Origin: Pseudoalteromonas sp. HM-SA03
GTDB taxonomy: Bacteria; Pseudomonadota; Gammaproteobacteria; Enterobacterales; Alteromonadaceae
DNA: 59,707 nucleotides
Direction: 5' to 3'
Assembly: GCF_002289345.1 (NCBI RefSeq)
Contig: NZ_NSDG01000052.1
Location: 38,890-98,596, forward strand
The first letter of the stretch is position 1. The number at the start of each line of letters is the position of its first letter. Position numbers and translations under genes: made by a program. Shown here in pieces: positions 20,508-29,071 of this stretch. Under the pieces are notes generated by a model. That model was given only the letters and a program-made list of their open reading frames with translations, searched no databases and was not told the origin of the DNA.

Positions 20508-22796
20508 GTGTTAGCAACGTTAAGATCGATTGCTGAGTCAGTGGCGCAGCAAAGTGACCTACAAAGCGCGTTAAATTGCTTTGTTACTATGGTCAAAGAT
20601 GCCATGCACACTGAATGCTGCTCAGTTTATTTTGCCGATTATAGTCAAGATAACTTTATCCTGATGGCAACGGATGGCTTAAACCCTGAAGCAATCGGAA
20701 AATTCCGCATGGGATTTACGGAAGGCCTAGTCGGTCTTGTTGCCCAGCGTGAAGAGCCAATTAACGTTGCCCACGCCCAATCACACCCACGATTCAAGCT
20801 GTCACCTGAGGTCAATGAAGAAGGCTACAATGCTTTCTTATCAGTGCCTGTTGTACACCAGCGCAAAGTGCTTGGGGTTATTGTGGTGCAGCAAAAGATT
20901 GCTCGTGTGTTTAGCCATGATGAAGAGTCCTTTCTTATTACGCTTTCAGCGCAATTGGCTTCACAGCTTGCCAACACCGAAATTCAAACTTTACTTCAAC
21001 AAGATGCAAGCAGTCACAGAACCTCAGTGTTAAAAGGGGTATCAAGTGCTCCAGGTATTGCCTTAGGCGATGGTTATGTGGTGTTACCCCATATTGATTT
21101 TGCGAGTATTGAACCACAGCATAGTGACAATATTCAGCAGCAAATTCAGCTGTTTCATCAAGCGGTGGCCGCGACTCGGCAAGAATTCCATATTTTAGCC
21201 AAAACTCTGAGTGATGATATTCCAAAAGAAGCGGTAGCTGTGTTTGAGGTTTACCAACAACTTTTGGATGCCAAGAGTTTAGGTAAGCAAGTAGAGTCTG
21301 AAATACAACAAGGCTGGAACGCGAAAACAGCGCTAAAGCTTGTTATTGAAAAGCTTGTGGCTCAGTTTGATATGATGAGCGACCCGTACATCAAAGAGCG
21401 TGCGATTGATGTTAATGATATTGGCCTGCGCGTGCTCCAGCATTTAGTCTCTACTGAACAAGCCGTTAAACACTATCCAGATAATACGATTCTAATCGCC
21501 CATACCTTGACCCCAACTATGTTAGCGCAAGTACCAAAAGAAAAGCTCAAAGGGGTAGTCAGTGTACATGGCTCAGCCAACTCTCATGCTTCCATTCTCA
21601 CTCGTGCGATGGGCGTCCCTGCTATTTGGGGGATAGAAGACATTCCATTGTTACAGTTTGATGGTAAGTCTATGATTATGGATGCGTATTCTGGACGGCT
21701 TTATATTTCGCCTTCACAAATGTTGGTTAATGAGTATGTTGAAATTAAACGTAAAGACAACATTCTGCATGATAAGTTTGAAGCAGAACATGATTTGCCG
21801 CCTATTACTCTCGATGGGGAGCGTATAAATTTACTCTTGAATGCCGGCCTTGATCTATCGACCGAAACATTAAGCGCCAGTTATTGCGACGGGGTTGGTC
21901 TTTATCGTACTGAGTCTTGGTTTATGCAAAAAGGCCAATTCCCAACACAATCGGAGCAAGAAGTTTGGTATCGCGAGGTGCTATCACGTTATCACCCTGA
22001 ACCCGTAGTGATGCGGACTTTAGATATCGGTGGCGACAAAATTCTAGATTACTTTGATATCAAAGAAGAAAACCCATTTTTAGGATGGCGGGGCATTCGT
22101 GTATCGCTGGATCACCCCGAGCTTTTCTTGGATCAAATCAAAGCGATGATCAAAGCAAACGCGGGTCTTGGCAACTTACAGATTATGTTGCCTATGGTGG
22201 GCCACAGTGAGGAAATAGATGAAGCGATGGGGCTTATTGAGCAGGCTTGTTTTGAGCTGCGAGACGAATGGGCAGATCCTTTTTATACCATCGACCGGCC
22301 AGAAATCGGCGTAATGCTCGAAGTACCGTCTAGCGTGTACTTGTTACCTGAGTGGTCGGAAAAAATCGATTTTTGTTCTGTGGGTAGTAACGATTTGACG
22401 CAGTATTTATTAGCCGTTGATAGAACCAACGCACAAGTGGCGGATCTTTTTGACCCTTATCACCCCAGTGTATTACGAGTGTTAAACCAGATTGCACAGC
22501 AGTGTGAATTACACGAGCTGCCTTTTAGCCTGTGTGGAGAATTAGGCGGTGAGCCTGAGGGAGCAATCTTGCTTATTGCAATGGGGTATCGCCGTTTGAG
22601 CATGAATATTTCATCACTGAACAAAGTAAAATGGGTGTTACGTAGACTCAAAGTAACGGATATGGAAGCTTTACTTGAAAGGTGTTTAGCACAGCCGTCA
22701 TCTAAGCAAGTGCGCCGAATTATTAAAGAATTTATGATAGAACATCATTTTGCAGAATTACTCTATACCAGCCACCAAGCAAAGGGTGCTTCTTAA
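20508..22796 (+). CDS. ptsP: Phosphoenolpyruvate-protein phosphotransferase PtsP (EI-Ntr)
   Basis: PtsP is enzyme I of the nitrogen PTS and passes phosphate from PEP to NPr and EIIA-Ntr, a regulatory rather than sugar-uptake chain. An N-terminal GAF domain (about residues 16-155) precedes the PEP-utilising domains; the phospho-accepting histidine is His360 in GSANSHASILTRAMG, and the C-terminal barrel shows MLEVPSSVYLLPE and GSNDLTQYLLAVDR. 762 aa. The start is GTG 20508 with AGGAGCAG ahead of it. Confidence 0.95.
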   Translation: MLATLRSIAESVAQQSDLQSALNCFVTMVKDAMHTECCSVYFADYSQDNFILMATDGLNPEAIGKFRMGFTEGLVGLVAQREEPINVAHAQSHPRFKLSPEVNEEGYNAFLSVPVVHQRKVLGVIVVQQKIARVFSHDEESFLITLSAQLASQLANTEIQTLLQQDASSHRTSVLKGVSSAPGIALGDGYVVLPHIDFASIEPQHSDNIQQQIQLFHQAVAATRQEFHILAKTLSDDIPKEAVAVFEVYQQLLDAKSLGKQVESEIQQGWNAKTALKLVIEKLVAQFDMMSDPYIKERAIDVNDIGLRVLQHLVSTEQAVKHYPDNTILIAHTLTPTMLAQVPKEKLKGVVSVHGSANSHASILTRAMGVPAIWGIEDIPLLQFDGKSMIMDAYSGRLYISPSQMLVNEYVEIKRKDNILHDKFEAEHDLPPITLDGERINLLLNAGLDLSTETLSASYCDGVGLYRTESWFMQKGQFPTQSEQEVWYREVLSRYHPEPVVMRTLDIGGDKILDYFDIKEENPFLGWRGIRVSLDHPELFLDQIKAMIKANAGLGNLQIMLPMVGHSEEIDEAMGLIEQACFELRDEWADPFYTIDRPEIGVMLEVPSSVYLLPEWSEKIDFCSVGSNDLTQYLLAVDRTNAQVADLFDPYHPSVLRVLNQIAQQCELHELPFSLCGELGGEPEGAILLIAMGYRRLSMNISSLNKVKWVLRRLKVTDMEALLERCLAQPSSKQVRRIIKEFMIEHHFAELLYTSHQAKGAS

Positions 22797-22843
22797 GGCT
22801 ATTTACGCTACCATTACGGCGCTATAAGAATAAGAGCTTGTTG

Positions 22844-23653
22844 ATGGAAACTATTATACTCATCGTTGTACTTTGCGCTTTGCTCGGCTGTGCAGTTGGC
22901 TTTTTGGCAGGTCTACTTGGTATCGGCGGCGGGCTGCTGATAGTCCCTATTTTATCTGTCATCTTGACCAAATTTAATGTTATACCCACAGATCAAGTGG
23001 TGTTAGTTGCAATTGCGACGTCTCTCGCCTCCATTATTTTCACTTCGACATCTTCAGCCAAAGCGCATCATAAAAATGACAATGTTCCATGGCACATTGC
23101 TCCATGGGTGATGTTAGGTGTGGCAGCCGGCGCGTTGGGCAGTGGTTTTGCCGCAGTGATGTTGCCTGAAAAACTGGTCAGAATTATTTTTGTGGTTAGT
23201 GTTGTGGGCATTGCATTGAAAATGGCGTGGAGTTCCAGAAGACCGCCACAATCAACCAGAGTTATACCGCAAGGACCGATACTTGCGATGCTAACCTCGG
23301 TAACGGGGGCGCTGTCTGCAATGATTGGTATCGGCGGGGGCGCATTAATCGTCCCACTACTGACATTTTTCTCTGTTGATATGAAAAAAGCGATAGGATG
23401 TGCGTCTGCCAGTGGTATTGTTATCGCTATCTTTGGCTCCTTTGGCTATATCGCCTCAGGCAGCCAACATGTGGATATTGAACATGGATTTTTAGGTTTT
23501 GTCTATTTACCGGCTTTGTTTGGTATAGTGGCAACTTCATGGTTTATGGCACCTATTGGTGCTAAAGCTACGCACCACTTACCAGTCACAACGATTAAGA
23601 AAGTGTTTGCGGCGTTACTCATTGTTATCGCTGGCAATATGTTAATGAATTAA
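22844..23653 (+). CDS. TauE/SafE (TSUP) family membrane transporter
   Basis: The 269-aa protein has about eight hydrophobic helices in two homologous halves, each opening with a Gly-rich signature: GFLAGLLGIGGGLLIVP and ALSAMIGIGGGALIVPLL. This is the TSUP family, whose members move sulfite, sulfonates or other anions; substrate cannot be told here. It lies between ptsP and lgt, nine bases before lgt's ATG, so it is part of the same transcription unit. ATG 22844 is chosen over in-frame TTG codons just upstream. Confidence 0.85.
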   Translation: METIILIVVLCALLGCAVGFLAGLLGIGGGLLIVPILSVILTKFNVIPTDQVVLVAIATSLASIIFTSTSSAKAHHKNDNVPWHIAPWVMLGVAAGALGSGFAAVMLPEKLVRIIFVVSVVGIALKMAWSSRRPPQSTRVIPQGPILAMLTSVTGALSAMIGIGGGALIVPLLTFFSVDMKKAIGCASASGIVIAIFGSFGYIASGSQHVDIEHGFLGFVYLPALFGIVATSWFMAPIGAKATHHLPVTTIKKVFAALLIVIAGNMLMN

Positions 23654-23662
23654 GGAAAGGCT

Positions 23663-24475
23663 ATGGCTTTGCAGTTTCCACAGATAGACCCTGTGATTTT
23701 CTCCATCGGACCGTTAAGTGTTCGTTGGTATGGATTAATGTATTTAATCGGCTTTATGTTCGCCATGTGGTGGGCAGGGAAAGAAGCAAAAAAGCCAAAC
23801 TCGAGCTGGAATAAAGACCAAGTTGGTGACTTGGTTTTTTACTGTATGCTCGGTGTGATCTTGGGCGGGCGAATTGGTTACGTGTTGTTTTATCAATTCT
23901 CTCATTTTATTGAAAACCCGCTTTATTTGTTTAGGGTGGACCAAGGCGGTATGTCTTTCCATGGCGGTGCATTGGGCGTTATCACGGCAATTATCGTGTA
24001 TGCGCTTAAAAACAAACGTTCGATTTTATCGGTAGGTGACTTTGTCGTTCCTATGGTGCCAGTTGGGCTTTTTGCCGGTCGTATTGGTAACTTCATTAAT
24101 GGCGAATTATGGGGTCGCGTAACGGATGTTCCCTGGGCATTTATTTTCCCAACGGGCGGACCACAGCCGCGCCACCCATCACAACTTTATGAAGCGTTTT
24201 TTGAAGGGTTGGTATTGTTTGTGATGTTGGTATGGTTTAGAAAAAAACCGCGCCCAGCGGGCAGTGTAGCAGGTCTATTTTTAGCAGGTTACGGTGTCTT
24301 CCGCTTCTCAATCGAGTATTTCCGTGAACCAGATGCACATATTGGCTTATATGGTGGCTTTATTTCTCAAGGTCAGATCTTATCCCTCCCTATGGTGATT
24401 GCAGGCACTATCCTTATGGTGTGGGCATATAAGCGAGAAGATAGCAACCCATCTAACGAGCAAGTTAAAAGTTAA
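23663..24475 (+). CDS. lgt: Prolipoprotein diacylglyceryl transferase
   Basis: Lgt moves diacylglycerol from phosphatidylglycerol to the lipobox cysteine of prolipoproteins in the inner membrane. The signature [14 protein letters not shown], the HGGALG segment and seven hydrophobic helices are visible. 270 aa. AAGGAAAG precedes the ATG. It sits 13 bp upstream of thyA, the conserved order. The window encodes at least seven predicted lipoproteins that would depend on it. Confidence 0.96.
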   Translation: MALQFPQIDPVIFSIGPLSVRWYGLMYLIGFMFAMWWAGKEAKKPNSSWNKDQVGDLVFYCMLGVILGGRIGYVLFYQFSHFIENPLYLFRVDQGGMSFHGGALGVITAIIVYALKNKRSILSVGDFVVPMVPVGLFAGRIGNFINGELWGRVTDVPWAFIFPTGGPQPRHPSQLYEAFFEGLVLFVMLVWFRKKPRPAGSVAGLFLAGYGVFRFSIEYFREPDAHIGLYGGFISQGQILSLPMVIAGTILMVWAYKREDSNPSNEQVKS

Positions 24476-24488
24476 AGAGTAGCGAACA

Positions 24489-25322
24489 ATGAAGCAATAT
24501 TTAGAACTGATGCGCCATGTGCGTGATAATGGCACAAAAAAAGAAGACCGCACTGGCACTGGCACAGTGAGTGTTTTTGGATACCAGATGCGCTTCAACT
24601 TGCAAGAAGGCTTTCCGCTTGTAACGACGAAAAAGTGTCATCTACGCTCGATTATCCACGAGCTACTTTGGTTCTTGCAAGGCGATACTAACATCAAATA
24701 CCTAAAGGAAAATGGCGTTAGCATTTGGGATGGCTGGGCAACGGATGAAGGGGACTTAGGGCCAGTTTATGGCAGCCAGTGGCGCTCTTGGACGGGGCCA
24801 AATGGTGAAGTGATAGATCAAATCAAAGATGTTGTAGAGCAAATCAAAACCAACCCTGACTCTCGTCGCCTGATTGTGAGTGCTTGGAACCCTGCGCTTT
24901 TGCCTGATACTAACTATTCACCGAAAGAAAATGCAGCGATGGGCAAACAAGCGTTGCCACCTTGCCACACGTTATTTCAATTTTATGTACTAGATGGCAA
25001 GCTTTCTTGCCAGCTTTATCAGCGCAGTGCAGATATTTTCTTGGGTGTGCCCTTTAACATCGCAAGTTATGCGCTGTTAACGATGATGATTGCACAAGTT
25101 TGTGACTTAGAAGTGGGTGATTTCGTACATACTTTCGGCGATGCCCATTTATACCTAAACCATATGGAACAAGTTGAAGAGCAGCTAAGCCGAGCGCCGT
25201 TTGCGAAGCCGAAAATGCAGATAAACCCTCAAGTAAAAGACATATTTGATTTTAAATTTGAAGACTTTGAGTTGGTGAACTACGAATGTCACCCGCATAT
25301 AAAGGCACCCGTCGCGATTTAG
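24489..25322 (+). CDS. thyA: Thymidylate synthase
   Basis: ThyA methylates dUMP to dTMP using methylene-tetrahydrofolate. The nucleophile lies in [14 protein letters not shown], with [19 protein letters not shown] and the N-terminal [16 protein letters not shown]. At 277 aa it is slightly longer than the 264-aa E. coli enzyme because of an insertion (about residues 138-151, [14 protein letters not shown]) just before the catalytic segment, a length class also seen in other ThyA proteins. RBS GAGTAGCG is weak. galU follows by 8 bp. Confidence 0.96.
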   Translation: MKQYLELMRHVRDNGTKKEDRTGTGTVSVFGYQMRFNLQEGFPLVTTKKCHLRSIIHELLWFLQGDTNIKYLKENGVSIWDGWATDEGDLGPVYGSQWRSWTGPNGEVIDQIKDVVEQIKTNPDSRRLIVSAWNPALLPDTNYSPKENAAMGKQALPPCHTLFQFYVLDGKLSCQLYQRSADIFLGVPFNIASYALLTMMIAQVCDLEVGDFVHTFGDAHLYLNHMEQVEEQLSRAPFAKPKMQINPQVKDIFDFKFEDFELVNYECHPHIKAPVAI

Positions 25323-25330
25323 GAGCATTT

Positions 25331-26215
25331 ATGAAAGCCGTTATTCCAGTGGCGGGTCTTGGCACTCGGATGTTGCCTGCGACGAAGGCCATTCCAAAAG
25401 AAATGCTGCCTATTGTCGATAAGCCTCTGATCCAGTATGTGGTAGATGAAGCTGCGGCCGCTGGCGTCAAAGAAATTGTATTGGTAACCCATTCAAGTAA
25501 AAACTCAATTGAAAACCACTTCGATAAGAGCTTTAAGCTGGAAGCGACACTGGAAAAACGGGTTAAGCGTCAATTGCTAGAAGAAGTACAATCTATATGC
25601 CCCAAAGGCGTTACGCTAATCCATGTGCGTCAAGGTGAGGCTCGTGGCCTTGGTCATGCCATCAATTGCGCTGCACCTGTGATTGGCGATGAGCCCTTTG
25701 TGGTTATGCTACCCGACGTATTAGTCGATGACGCTGCATGCGATCTAACAAAAGATAATCTTGCTGACATGATCGCGCGTTTTAAAGCGTCAGGTAATAG
25801 CCAAGTGATGGTAGAAGCGGTAGCGCCTGAACTCGTCTCTCAGTTTGGTATTGTAGATTTGGGAGGGGCAGCGCTTGCGCAAGGTGAGTCAGGTACGATG
25901 CAATCTATTGTCGAAAAGCCCGATCTTCAAAGTGCGCCTTCAAACTTAGCCGTTGTTGGTCGTTACGTGTTAAATAAATCTATTTGGCCACTTTTGGCAA
26001 AAACACCGCTAGGTGCTGGTGGCGAAATTCAATTGACTGATGCTATTGCTATGTTGATGGAGCGAGAGCAAGTAGATGCATACTCGTTACATGGAAAAAG
26101 CCATGATTGTGGAAGCAAAATTGGCTATTTAAAAGCGATAGTTGAGCATGCGATGCGTAGAGGAGAGTATTCGGCTGAGCTTGATTCTCTCATCGAATCT
26201 ATTGCAAAAAGTTAA
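25331..26215 (+). CDS. galU: UTP-glucose-1-phosphate uridylyltransferase
   Basis: GalU makes UDP-glucose for cell-envelope polysaccharide and osmoprotectant synthesis. The nucleotide-binding start [20 protein letters not shown], followed by [20 protein letters not shown], and the sugar-binding [10 protein letters not shown] and [10 protein letters not shown] are present. ATG 25331 with AGGAGC ten bases upstream is clear; the longer frame back to 25286 overlaps thyA and lacks family similarity. 294 aa. Confidence 0.96.
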   Translation: MKAVIPVAGLGTRMLPATKAIPKEMLPIVDKPLIQYVVDEAAAAGVKEIVLVTHSSKNSIENHFDKSFKLEATLEKRVKRQLLEEVQSICPKGVTLIHVRQGEARGLGHAINCAAPVIGDEPFVVMLPDVLVDDAACDLTKDNLADMIARFKASGNSQVMVEAVAPELVSQFGIVDLGGAALAQGESGTMQSIVEKPDLQSAPSNLAVVGRYVLNKSIWPLLAKTPLGAGGEIQLTDAIAMLMEREQVDAYSLHGKSHDCGSKIGYLKAIVEHAMRRGEYSAELDSLIESIAKS

Positions 26216-26229
26216 ATGTACCGATATTT

Positions 26230-26257
26230 GCGGTAAAAGCATTTGGTTATTTACCGC
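26230..26257 (+). terminator. Hairpin after galU
   Basis: Perfect 8-bp arms GCGGTAAA (26230-26237) and TTTACCGC (26250-26257) follow the galU stop. There is no U-run; it probably marks the end of the rppH-galU unit or a weak pause. Confidence 0.5.
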
Positions 26258-26302
26258 GATTTATGTACCATAGCAGAAAATGGATTTTTGTTATAACTTA
26301 TT

Positions 26303-26812
26303 GTGAATATTCAGTTTTTTAAAATTTTACTTCTCGGCTCTGTAGTCACCTTAGGTGGCTGTAGTCATTCAGTTCAACAGCCCTCGCAGTTAAGTGAGCA
26401 ACAGCTCAAAAGTATTAAGCGATTGAGCTCGTTAGAGCAGGATCTCTCAAATCTGCTGACTTTGTTAGAGTCTCAAGCTAGCGTCGATAATATCCAAGCA
26501 GCATCGAATACTGACGTAGAGGTTAAGCGTTATTCAGCGAGTAAACAAAAGGCGAATCAAACGACTGGAATTCAACTCAAGTTGTTTCCCCTATCTATCA
26601 ATTCTATGCCTCAAGTTGAGCAGCATCAAACGCTATTAGCGGCAGTAAAGCGGAGGTTTCCTAGTATATTCTCTGAAGCAGAATTGCAAATTCAAGCGTT
26701 TGAAATGCGAGATTGGGCAACAGTTTCTGGATTGAGATCAACTCAAGAAGCAAAAATCTACTGTAGACTATTTTCTATTCAAAGCATTGATTGTAGAAGA
26801 TTAATGCTTTAA
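26303..26812 (+). CDS. Predicted lipoprotein with SPOR-like C-terminal tail
   Basis: I do not recognise a named family. The 169-aa product has a lipoprotein signal (LLLGSVVTLGGC, Cys20 as lipobox cysteine), a predicted coiled-coil stretch (about residues 28-60, rich in Leu/Gln/Ser), and a C-terminal region from about residue 88 with beta-alpha-beta pattern (GIQLKLFPLS ... AKIYCRLFSIQSIDCRRLML). Its C154-x9-C164 pair matches those at the ends of the usher-like protein and the lipoprotein at 32004, suggesting a shared SPOR-like fold. The start is GTG 26303. It opens the pilus-like cluster; a sigma-28-type promoter begins eight bases after its stop. Confidence 0.6.
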   Translation: MNIQFFKILLLGSVVTLGGCSHSVQQPSQLSEQQLKSIKRLSSLEQDLSNLLTLLESQASVDNIQAASNTDVEVKRYSASKQKANQTTGIQLKLFPLSINSMPQVEQHQTLLAAVKRRFPSIFSEAELQIQAFEMRDWATVSGLRSTQEAKIYCRLFSIQSIDCRRLML

Positions 26813-26819
26813 TTTTTAC

Positions 26820-26846
26820 TAAAGTTTTCCCATTTGGGAACGATAA
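26820..26846 (+). promoter_or_regulatory. Sigma-28 (FliA)-type promoter before the pilin-like genes
   Basis: TAAAGTTT-N11-AACGATAA: the -35 octamer is identical to the enterobacterial FliA consensus, the spacing is exactly 11, and the -10 keeps CGATAA (two mismatches from GCCGATAA). The spacer holds a small palindrome TTCCC-N4-GGGAA. The ATG of the first pilin-like gene is 65 bp downstream. The same layout TAAAG-N14-NCGATAA occurs before flgM and two flagellin genes in this window. Confidence 0.65.
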
Positions 26847-26910
26847 ATAATAAGTCACCAAAAAAACGGCATTGCGGTGATGATAAAAATGACTCTAAAG
26901 GAATTTAAAG

Positions 26911-27492
26911 ATGAAAACACTGATTAAATCTGCGCTTATTGCAAGCTCTATTTCCGCTGCTTTACTTACTTCTTCAGCAATTGCTAAAGATACTGCTCGT
27001 CTTGAAGTTAAGGTAGAAGTTAAAAACTTATTCTCAGCTGAAGCCGGTGATCCGCTTGATTTCGGTATCATTCGAGTACAGGGCGATGCAGCTGATGTCG
27101 CTACGATGAAGATTGAGGCGGATCCAACATTAACCGATCCTGAAATCAAGAATACTGGTGACGCGGTAATAAACCTTATTAGTACAGGTGGAGCAGGCTC
27201 TATCAATATCACTGATGCTGCGCCAAACACTGAGCTAACGATTACGGTTCCGGCCGCAACTACGGTTGATAGCGTAGGCAATGCCTCTTTTGATTTAAAG
27301 GATTTTGAATTTTATGTGGTAAGCGGTGCACAGCCTAATAGTGAAGTGACAAACAACAAATTTAGAGTTGATGCAAATGGTGCCGCAACGCTTTCCGTTG
27401 GTGCGACATTAAGCACAAAAGCACTTTCTGGAACAGATACGTATGGTGGTGGTGTATACACCAGTAAAGTTGATATCGAAATCGCTTACTAA
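26911..27492 (+). CDS. DUF4402-type secreted pilin-like protein
   Basis: The 193-aa product has a signal peptide (cleavage near SSAIA|KD) and a beta-rich body with no cysteines. The segment LDFGIIRV near residue 50 and the closing strand SKVDIEIAY are typical of DUF4402 proteins, small secreted beta-sandwich proteins often encoded with PapD-like chaperones. It is the best candidate for the major subunit: it has its own strong ribosome-binding site (AAAGGA) and its own promoter. The next gene, of the same family, starts three bases after its stop. Confidence 0.7.
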   Translation: MKTLIKSALIASSISAALLTSSAIAKDTARLEVKVEVKNLFSAEAGDPLDFGIIRVQGDAADVATMKIEADPTLTDPEIKNTGDAVINLISTGGAGSINITDAAPNTELTITVPAATTVDSVGNASFDLKDFEFYVVSGAQPNSEVTNNKFRVDANGAATLSVGATLSTKALSGTDTYGGGVYTSKVDIEIAY

Positions 27493-27495
27493 AAC

Positions 27496-27954
27496 ATGTG
27501 GCGTTACATGGTACTGGCATTGCTTTTTGCCAGTCACTTGGCCAAAGCTCAAGATATATCGGTCGTTAAGAAATTGAGCTTTGGCACCATTGCGATTATT
27601 GACCAAAATAGCGCAGGTACGGTGACGATAGAACCTAATGTTAGGCCACAAACCTCAAGCAATATTCTATTCGTAGAGTTTGGTCATGCGGCAGAAATCC
27701 TCTTGACCGATTTTCCTCACAATCGCCAAATTAGCGTCCAATCTACCATTTACAACGACTGGTTTGGATATTGGAATCTTGGTGCATCCGATGCCTTCCA
27801 ATTGACAGAGCTGTATCATGAGAAGGCGATTTACACCGATAGTGTTGGGGCTGGTGAGTTTAAAGTCGGTGGTCAATTGCGCTTTGCTGGCAATGGTAAA
27901 TCGCTATCGGATGGGGTGCAAACCTTGAACGTTGAAATAACTTTGTCTTACTAG
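27496..27954 (+). CDS. Second DUF4402-type pilin-like protein
   Basis: This 152-aa secreted protein (signal MWRYMVLALLFASHLAKA) shares the N-terminal LSFGTIAI motif and the closing strand LNVEITLSY with the preceding gene, so it is a paralogue, likely a minor or tip subunit. It has no clear ribosome-binding site and starts three bases after the first pilin stop, suggesting translational coupling. Its stop codon TAG lies on the very edge of the MITE-like element, whose terminal TA supplies the first two bases. Confidence 0.65.
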   Translation: MWRYMVLALLFASHLAKAQDISVVKKLSFGTIAIIDQNSAGTVTIEPNVRPQTSSNILFVEFGHAAEILLTDFPHNRQISVQSTIYNDWFGYWNLGASDAFQLTELYHEKAIYTDSVGAGEFKVGGQLRFAGNGKSLSDGVQTLNVEITLSY

Positions 27955-28269
27955 GGTCTGTTGACCTTTGCTGTTTGATTTTTGTTCCCCTGAGTGGGTT
28001 TTGGTCGCGGCGCTCGACTTGCCGCCTAGTAATCTAAGCAAAAGTTGAGCAACAATGAACAAAGCGCACTCAGGGGAACCCAAAGGGCAGCGCTTGATTG
28101 GCATTTCTTCTGTGTTGCCCCACAAGGATGTGGGGTAAGGTGACTTTGCAGGAGCACAAAGTCTTTATCGCCTGACTCACATAGAATAACTATGCTACGC
28201 AGGCTCTGCCTTGTATAAATGGCAATCAAACTGCTGCAAAAACAAACTTGAAAGATAAACAGGCCCTAA
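27952..28269. mobile_element. MITE-like element with imperfect terminal inverted repeats
   Basis: About 318 bp with no supported ORF. The left end TAGGGTCTGTTGACCTTTG and the right end (read on the minus strand) TAGGGCCTGTTTATCTTTC are inverted copies with a few mismatches, bounded by TA, as expected for a TA target duplication. Inside is a perfect 13-bp inverted repeat, GTTCCCCTGAGTG (27984-27996) / CACTCAGGGGAAC (28067-28079). It separates the pilin-like genes from the chaperone gene and leaves almost no native leader before it. No transposase is nearby, so it would be non-autonomous. The right boundary is certain only to a base or two. Confidence 0.65.
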
Positions 28270-28272
28270 ATT

Positions 28273-29055
28273 ATGAATAAATTAATATTAACGCTGCTTT
28301 TGTTTTGTTGCTGTAAAGTAAGCGCCAATCTGATGATCACCCCAACACGGGTTGCTTTCGAAGAGCGTCAGAGAATTGAGAGGGTTACAATCATTAATAA
28401 TGGTGATGTGACCAAATCTTATCGACTTGAATTTCAAGAGAAGCTAGCACTTAAAGAAGGTGGTTATGCCAACTTTGCCGAGCAAAAAATGAACCCTATG
28501 GCTGCAAGCCATTTCATCCGTATTTCACCTAGGCAAGTAACACTGGGGCCTGGTGAGCGTCAGGTAATAAAGTTGGCTGTGCGCAGAAAGGCGAAGATGG
28601 AACAAGGAGAGTATCGCTCACATTTGCTCTTTAGGGAGCTGCCGAATAATAAAGGCAAGCTGCAAGAGGGTATCAATATTGACGTGCTGATGAGCTATAG
28701 CATTCCGGTGATGCTACGAGTTGGAGATGCGAACCCGCAAGTACAGCTTGAGGATGTCATTGTAAGCAACGCAAAAGGTGGTCGTCAGGCAATTACGGTA
28801 CTACTTAATCGAACCGGGAAATATAGTAGCTTTGGCGAATTATCCGCTTATTGGCAGGGGAAAAATGACGTTAAACCAGTGCGGATCGGAGTATTAAATA
28901 AGTTTGCCGTATATCCAGAGCTTAATCAAAGGAGCGTAGAATTCTCGATAGACCCGGCAATTAAGCTCGGGCCATCAGGCAAGGTCTTAATCAAGTATGT
29001 GGGTGATGAAGAGTACGCTGACCGCACTTTTGTAAATGATTCGGTATCCTTGTAG
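28273..29055 (+). CDS. PapD-like periplasmic fimbrial chaperone
   Basis: The 260-aa product has a signal peptide ending near KVSA|NL, then an immunoglobulin-like N-domain (MITPTRVAFEERQRIERVTI, IRISPRQVTLGPGERQVIKL, containing the conserved P-R/E segment) and a second beta domain. This matches chaperones that donate a beta strand to pilus subunits in the periplasm. The family is closer to the non-classical (alpha/archaic-type) chaperones than to PapD itself. The ATG lies about four bases after the MITE-like element and has no recognisable Shine-Dalgarno sequence. Its partner usher follows by 16 bp. Confidence 0.8.
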   Translation: MNKLILTLLLFCCCKVSANLMITPTRVAFEERQRIERVTIINNGDVTKSYRLEFQEKLALKEGGYANFAEQKMNPMAASHFIRISPRQVTLGPGERQVIKLAVRRKAKMEQGEYRSHLLFRELPNNKGKLQEGINIDVLMSYSIPVMLRVGDANPQVQLEDVIVSNAKGGRQAITVLLNRTGKYSSFGELSAYWQGKNDVKPVRIGVLNKFAVYPELNQRSVEFSIDPAIKLGPSGKVLIKYVGDEEYADRTFVNDSVSL

Positions 29056-29071
29056 TTTAGGGTAAGCGAAC

